Source: Agrostemma githago | Taxonomy: Eukaryota; Streptophyta; Magnoliopsida; Caryophyllales; Caryophyllaceae | DNA length: 64,000 nucleotides | Assembly (NCBI GenBank): GCA_958450325.1 | Contig: OY288261.1 | Coordinates: 18,403,277-18,467,276 of the forward strand | Reading direction: 5' to 3' | Shown: piece after piece, positions 58,653 to 64,000 of the stretch | Numbering within the stretch: the first letter of the stretch is position 1 | Layout: the number at the start of each line of letters is the position of its first letter | Made by a program: the position numbers and the translations under genes | The notes under the pieces: generated by a model | The model's input: the letters and a program-made list of their open reading frames with translations, nothing else | Database searches by the model: none | What the model was told of the DNA's origin: nothing

Positions 58653-59438
58653 TGGCCTTCTATACCAGACATGGAACAGGTAAAGGAAAACACCGGTCTC
58701 GATTTCCTGTAGCCATTATAGATGTGCCTATAATAGTCACGTGCATGTGCTCACAGCGTATGACGGTGTTCATCATGTTCTCAGAAACACATAAGGAAAG
58801 TATAGATGAGAAAGAATATTGAAAGCTGATTTTATTGATATTTGAAAAGAGGACAGAATGCAAATGACTCTGACTCTGACTTGGAAATGAGGATGTAGGG
58901 TATCCTAGACTCGGACTCAGACTTAGACTCGAATCAAATCCGGACTTTCAGATGCTCGGTTGGTTGTTTCTTTTTTTTTTGTAAAGTCCTTGATTGGAGA
59001 GAACGACAAGTGCCACGCCTCGCCTAAACTCGGCTTTGCGTAAATGCAAAAGAGGGAGTCAAACTAGACACGGCCCGGGGTGACGGGATGACAAAGACTC
59101 TTGGATCGGGATACCCGAACGTTGACCTAGACAAAGTAACGACCGCGAATTAGACTCGTGCTGCAGAAGGGTGAGTCCGGAAATGGGGCGACCATGTTTG
59201 ACCGCGTCGCGTGCTCGGACCAACCGTGGTGACCTAACCCTAGGTGACTCAAGTGTTCGCAGCATAGGTTCGTCTCGAAGAAGGCATCATAAGGATGCCG
59301 ATGTAGGATGAACGTAGGGTTCTTCTTAAGGTGACCGTGGTTGACTGCTCGGGTGGAGGACAACCCCCGAGTGAGACAAAAGACTCTGATAGGACTCAGA
59401 TGGTGTGGCATCTAAGTGACTCAAAAGTGGGGTACGTG

Positions 59439-61797
59439 TGTGGACATGACATAGGTCCACCCCGACGCGGCCACGCGCGGGTTTGGGGAGGCAAATGAAT
59501 CTCCATATGAGATGATCAAATTGAAATTTAAATCAAAGTTGGAGTCGCCACCGAATTTTATGGTTATTCGGAAGTAGTGGGCCGTATACAAAATACGGCC
59601 CATTTCCGATGTCAGAGTTTATTGGGCTCGTCCCTTTGCAGTTCGATACCGATGCCGACTTGATCGGTTAATCGTATATTGAATGACTCTCGTTGCCAAT
59701 GGATTCGGACATCCGGAAACCACGGTTCTGAGTAAGGGGTGAGGGTACGTGTTGGGAAGTACTAAGAACACCCAACCCCGCCCGCACATTAGCGGCCTCT
59801 ACTAGGATATCGAATGATTTTTTAATACGCGCGTTAGTAATACGATGAATGATATGCAAACATTGTTTTCCTAAACATGCGAGGAATTGAATGGGTTGCT
59901 AAGTCGGTTTAATGCATGAAAATTTAACGTCAAAGTTGAATTTAGCATGTGAGATTCGTTTTAGTATAATAAAACAAATAAAAAAAAGATGAATTTGCTA
60001 CAAGATAAACAAACGAGTTAGTATCGATTTGTAAAAATAATATAGCAAACGAAATAAATATACGAGATCGAGAAAATAAATATTAATTGAAATCTGAAAA
60101 ATGTTGCTAAAAACGCTGTTTTGTATAAAAAACGAAGTTAAAAAAATAATAAATAAATAAAGAAGAAGGTGCGTCGTGGCAGCCGGCCGCGCGGCTCGCC
60201 TGGGATGCCGGCGAGTCGCGTGTCGGTCTGTTTTTGAAGACGATTTTTCGAAGATTCGATGCTTTTATTAAATCACGTACAAATATTGCATAATTTGTAC
60301 TCGATCTAATATTTTTGATATTCTTTATATTCGATAATTGACTACGAAATCAATATCAAATACTCGGAATAGTTTTAGAAAAGATATAAATTTTAGAAAT
60401 CGTTTCGTAGAATAATAAAATAAAACGAACGAAAAAGCTAGAAAAAGACTCGGGTTTTAGGCCCGTGCGCGAGTCGCCTGGGAGTGGCGCGACTCGCGTG
60501 CGGGTCTGTCCGATTTTATTTTTTTGTTCGAAATTGCTAATTTTGATAAATCGCGTACAAAATATGAATTAATTTATACTCGATTTTATGTTTTCGATAT
60601 TCTTCGTACCCGATATTCGATTATGAAATCGATATCGAGTATTCGGAATGAATAAAAAAAGTTTTGTAAAAAGAAGTTTGAACGAAAAAAAGATGTAACG
60701 ATTTTTAACATCGTCGAGATTTTAATATAATTCTTTTTGATACGATATTCGATTATAGAGAATCGATATCATATTTTTAAGAATGTTTGATATATGAAAG
60801 TAGTTTTTAATAATATCGATATTAGAAAATAAAATAAAAAGCGACGAACGACCCGTAATGAAAAGGACCGACACGAGACCCGTAATAAAAAAGCGAACGA
60901 CGAGGAGGAGAAGAGAAGAAAAAGAGAAATCGGGTTTTGTCACACCCTCAACCTACATGCTTTTGTTTACTCGGATCGGGGCTCATCGGGACGTGGCTTG
61001 GGCACAAGAGCGTCGAGTGGATGTCGGTGAGTTGTGGTGGCTCGGTTCGGTGTGGTCTCGGCGAAAGGAGTCGGGTATAAGGGGCCGGTTTTCCTTCGGG
61101 AATAATATCGTTTTTCTCGATGCTAAGTGTGTAATTGATGTATGATAATGAATGTAGATGTGTGTAATTGATTCGTATTGTGTCCTTGAAAGTGTTGCAT
61201 GCAAGGGACTATTTATAGGGAGTTCCCGACCTTGGCTAGGAGAGTTTGAACTACCGTTTAAGATAGGAAATGTAAGAAGCTGAAAGGCATGAGAATTCCG
61301 CTTACTTGTCGAGGAAACAAGGGAAACACGGCTGGTTTGTGCTGCTCGGCCGAGTGTTTGCACTCGGTCGGGTGTTTGAATCGGTTTTCGGATAGGATTC
61401 CTACTTGAGATCGAATTCCATCCTTAAACGGATTTGTTTAATATTTTATGTAGCTGATTTTTCGTGGGATTAGAGTTCGAATCAGCCATGTGAGGTGTTA
61501 CGGCTGACTCACGTACCTCGGGAATATTTTTGACGGGTTTTGACTCGGTCGTTAAAAGACGGTTTTACCCCTGGTGTCGGAAACGACCCAAATTAGTCTT
61601 ATTTGACTCGAAACGGCCCGCTGGGCCTGATTTTGAGGTTGGTTTTGTGAGATATGTACTCCATAATGAGCCCAAGCCAAATGCCAATGATTTTGAGACC
61701 GTTTCTGAGTATTTAAAGCACGTTTGCGTCCGATCATCATCGGGTGTTTGTCGGAAACTGCTATAGACACCTGGCGGTCAAAATGTGGGTGTCTACA
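59439..61797 (-). repeat. Element H, 3' LTR (sibling of A and B), element continues past right edge
   Basis: 2.36 kb LTR, TGTGGACATG ... GTGTCTACA, followed at 61798 by the family's 3' internal sequence. It abuts element B at a point where A continues (GGGGTACGTG|TAAGACATG in A), so H is inserted in B; expected TSD ACGTG (59434-59438). TATAAATA on minus at 61217-61210, with CTCGGCCGAG and CACTCGGTCGGG palindromes 125-160 bp upstream. Downstream of TATA, two copies of a GCGAGTCGCCTGGGA...GCGACTCGCG inverted repeat occur near 60190 and 60470. Confidence 0.85.
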
Positions 61798-62290
61798 GAG
61801 CCCCCACTCTGACTGAGGCTTGGACAAGGCGAAAGTCAGAGTAGCTACCAGGCAAATCAAAGATTAGACCTGGCAGACTTCCGGTCGGGTCGTTTAAGGT
61901 CCATTAGACCTGCGTGGAGGGCCCGCCGGCCGGAGACTAGAAATGTACCTGAATTGATGATGATACTCCGTGGGGAATCAGACTTGTCGTATAAGTCTAT
62001 GCCGCTGGGGAGTTGATTGCACGGTTTTGCTTGAGTCGTCCTGTATAATGATTTATGCAAAGTTTGCATGTAACACATTTTTAGCAGAAATGACTCGTGC
62101 TGAGGAATAAAAAATTGAAGAGGTTTTTTGAAATTTTGAATTTGGAAGAATTTTTGAAAATAAGGTATTTTGACTCTGAGAAGGAATAGGAATGCTCGGG
62201 ATGACTTAGCTAGATCCTAGGAAAAAGGTCTGTATGCTAAATCCCTTGGGATTAGGAATCCCAAAGTGAGGAGAAGAATTTGGTTTCATG
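61798..62290 (-). other. Element H 3' internal region
   Basis: Starts GAGCCCCCACTCTGACTGAGG like A and B and stays alignable to them until about 62100, then diverges. No minus-strand gene is seen here. Confidence 0.6.
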
Positions 62291-62291
62291 C

Positions 62292-62299
62292 TATAAATA
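62292..62299 (+). promoter_or_regulatory. TATA box for the antisense mobile-domain ORF
   Basis: CTATAAATATCC on the plus strand, 114 nt before the first ATG, followed by a CT-rich leader (CCTTCTCCCT, CTTCTTCTCCCTTC). It suggests an independent promoter opposing the element's own transcription. Confidence 0.55.
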
Positions 62300-62405
62300 T
62301 CCTTCTCCCTGCTCACAATTATTCATAATTCACACAATCTTCTTCTCCCTTCAAAGAAAAAAAACAAGCCTTGAGAAACTTATTTCTTCTTTTCAGAAAT
62401 TCATC

Positions 62406-64000
62406 ATGGGTATTGATCGATTAGTTGGAATGTTGCAAGATTGGTCCTGAATTTTCAGAGATGCTGACAAAGTTATTTTGAATCAGAATGGCGTCACCCA
62501 GCTATCCACAATCCGTCAGATGCAAGTGGATCGTCACTTTTTGGATGCTTGCCTGTCCTGTTGGGATGATACTTATCATGTTTTTAGGTTTCCTCGGGGC
62601 GAAATCTGTCCCCTTCCTGAGGAAATAGCTGCTGTAGGAGGGTGGAATCCCATTCTTCGTCCTACTATCCCCTTTTCAGTTCATGATCCCAGGAGGAAAT
62701 TAAGAGAATTTTTAGGGCTTTCTCATATGGAGGTGTCCCGCATGCTGGAAGGAAATACAGTCTCCTTGATCGACCTGGCTGAAAAATTTATGAATCCAAA
62801 TGACGTTCGGGCCAGGCCGGCATATAGCCGTAGGGCCTTTACTTTTTGCATGCTTCATGTCTACACTTTTGAAGGCCATATGGATTGGCTATCTTGTATA
62901 GGCCATGTTAGACTTCTCGCCGTAGCGGATCAAATGGAGATAGAGCATAGCCCAGCTTGGCTGATTACTGGGGAGATTATCCAAGGCTTAGATAATCGTA
63001 AGAGGGATCCACCGATCAGGCTGACCGGTAGCACCCGTCTTCTACAGGTAGGCTGATTTTTTTTATTTTCGCAATTTTTTGATTTTTTCAACTTCCGTTT
63101 TTTTTCCCGGTCTTCGATCTTCTCGCGGTTTTCGCGGTTTTTGTCGATTTTCCCGTTTTTCTCGGTTTTTTCGATTTTTGTGATTTTTTTTTTTGCAACT
63201 TTGACTTTTCACGATTTTGACTTTTTGTGATTTTGATTTTTCAGCTATGGCTTTTTGAGAGGCTATCGATCTTGGATCCTCCTCTAGATGTAAGCCGATA
63301 TCGTCTGAACCAAGTGATGACGAGAAGACGGACTGTTGACTTTTCTCGCCTTACTACCCAAAAATTCTGGGACGAGCTGTTGTCTTTCCATGGAGGCCCA
63401 TTGATCCGTTGGACCGTACCTTGGTGGCCCATTTACGTCTGGACCGGGTTAGAATTGCGAGATAGGGCCCGTTATCAACTGATCCTATCTTTTAGCCAGA
63501 CGATTCATCTTTATCCCAATCGCATATTTAGGCAATATGGTCGGGCCCAGAAAATTCCGGAAATCGAGGCGGTCGTGAGTGAATCTACTCAGCTAACGGA
63601 CGTGATGTGTGACACTTGGGCGCAAAGATGGTATACCCGGCACACTTGGCCCGTTTCTAAAGCTTCTCCCTCGATCTGGGTATCAGATTCTTATATGAAG
63701 TGGACCCAGGCAGATTCTGCTAAAGCCCGTGCTGCTTTAAAGACTGATGAAGCCTTTGACTTGCTGCGTCGAGAACAGGCTAAAGATAATCAAGGTTTCT
63801 TTGATGACGGCGACACCCCAGCTACAATGGTCCGACTGATGTCAGGCCAGAAAGGGAAGGCTAAGACTTTGACTAAAGGGTCCAACACTAAAGGTACATG
63901 GGGGAAGATAAGCCCCCAGACGGACTTAGAAAGGAGACTCGGTCCAAGTCTGGCAGCTAAGGACCGACTTGGTCCTCGGGATAGACTACCCGAGCACGTA
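62406..64000 (+). pseudogene. Plant-mobile-domain-like ORF, two exons, one in-frame stop, runs off right edge
   Basis: Exon 1 62406-63047, 197-bp intron (63048-63244, GT-AG, T-rich), exon 2 from 63245 open to the window end (252 codons). From the first ATG the frame reads 14 codons and meets TGA at 62448, then stays open for 199 codons to the donor. That single stop makes it a probable pseudogene unless translation starts downstream or the stop is an assembly error. Exon 1 has VDRHFLDACLSCWDDTYHVF and FRFPRGEICPLPEEIAAVGG; exon 2 begins LWLFERLSILDPP and has RWTVPWWPIYVW. These match the plant mobile domain (PMD/aminotransferase-like) layout: fold start, 'FPxGE' block and an 'LQ-LW-FERL' block across the splice. 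It is antisense to element H near its 3' LTR, where Tat elements are known to carry antisense ORFs. No gag/pol similarity. Confidence 0.7.

Larger units (their letters stand above)
52409..59438 (-). mobile_element. Element B: Tat/Ogre-like element, gag lost, 5' end beyond the window
   Basis: Same family as A. Its 3' LTR is 52409-54180 (1.77 kb), followed by the shared 3' internal sequence with GAGCCCCCACTCTGACTGAGG. Interior 54181-59438 is collinear with A 17994-22218 but lacks the gag ORF: B departs from A near 58,950 and rejoins near 59,330. It is interrupted by a hAT-like MITE and solo LTR G, and breaks off at GGGGTACGTG where element H begins. Left TSD would be CTAGG (52404-52408). The primer site and 5' LTR should be right of the window. 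Whole visible part is non-coding. Confidence 0.85.

Overview
The window is nuclear DNA of a flowering plant. The evidence is GT-AG introns in a conserved plant host gene, Tat/Ogre-like and Athila-like LTR retrotransposons, Stowaway and Tourist MITEs, and frequent 'ACTCCGTA'-type MITE ends. The order Caryophyllales is a weak guess from repeat flavour only. Nothing bacterial, viral or organellar was seen.

Layout. (1) Bases 1-13,640 hold the 5' end of one host gene on the minus strand. It encodes a FURRY/Tao3-type cell morphogenesis (PAG1-like) protein. Eight exons join in phase to give the first 291 residues, and the gene runs off the left edge. Its introns reach 5.7 kb and are filled with MITEs, inverted-repeat elements and microsatellites. 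(2) Bases ~13,640-51,040 are an old Helitron-like region: a possible RPA-type fragment, the decayed C-terminus of a PIF1-type helicase (50.3-50.6 kb) and a hairpin + CTAG 3' end at 51.04 kb. It has been split by LTR elements. Element A (15,434-26,368, Tat/Ogre-like, gag only) has TSD AGTAC. Solo LTR F (28,388-50,141, Athila-like) has TSD CCCGA. F is itself broken by element E (29,347-39,781, non-coding, 3.8 kb LTRs, TSD CTCTT) and element C (40,192-49,930, Athila-like gag-protease, TSD TTTTG). (3) Bases ~52.1-64 kb: a LINE-type ORF1 start is cut by element B (same family as A, gag lost). B has taken in a hAT-like MITE (54,681-55,174), an Athila-like solo LTR G (57,006-58,652) and, at 59,438, a sibling element H. 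H's 3' LTR is visible, and its interior runs off the right edge. H carries, antisense to itself, a two-exon plant-mobile-domain-like ORF with one in-frame stop near its start.

How it fits together. Apart from the host gene, the window is a stack of nested transposons whose insertion order can be read from target-site duplications and from empty sites in sister copies. No reverse transcriptase or integrase was recognised anywhere in the window. All complete LTR elements here therefore look non-autonomous and would need enzymes from elsewhere. The most striking pattern is that two unrelated LTR families (A/H and C/F/G) both carry a cluster of short palindromes just upstream of the LTR TATA box. 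The units are CACTCGATCGAGTG in one family and TCCCGATCGGGA in the other, so they share the core CGATCG but have different flanks.
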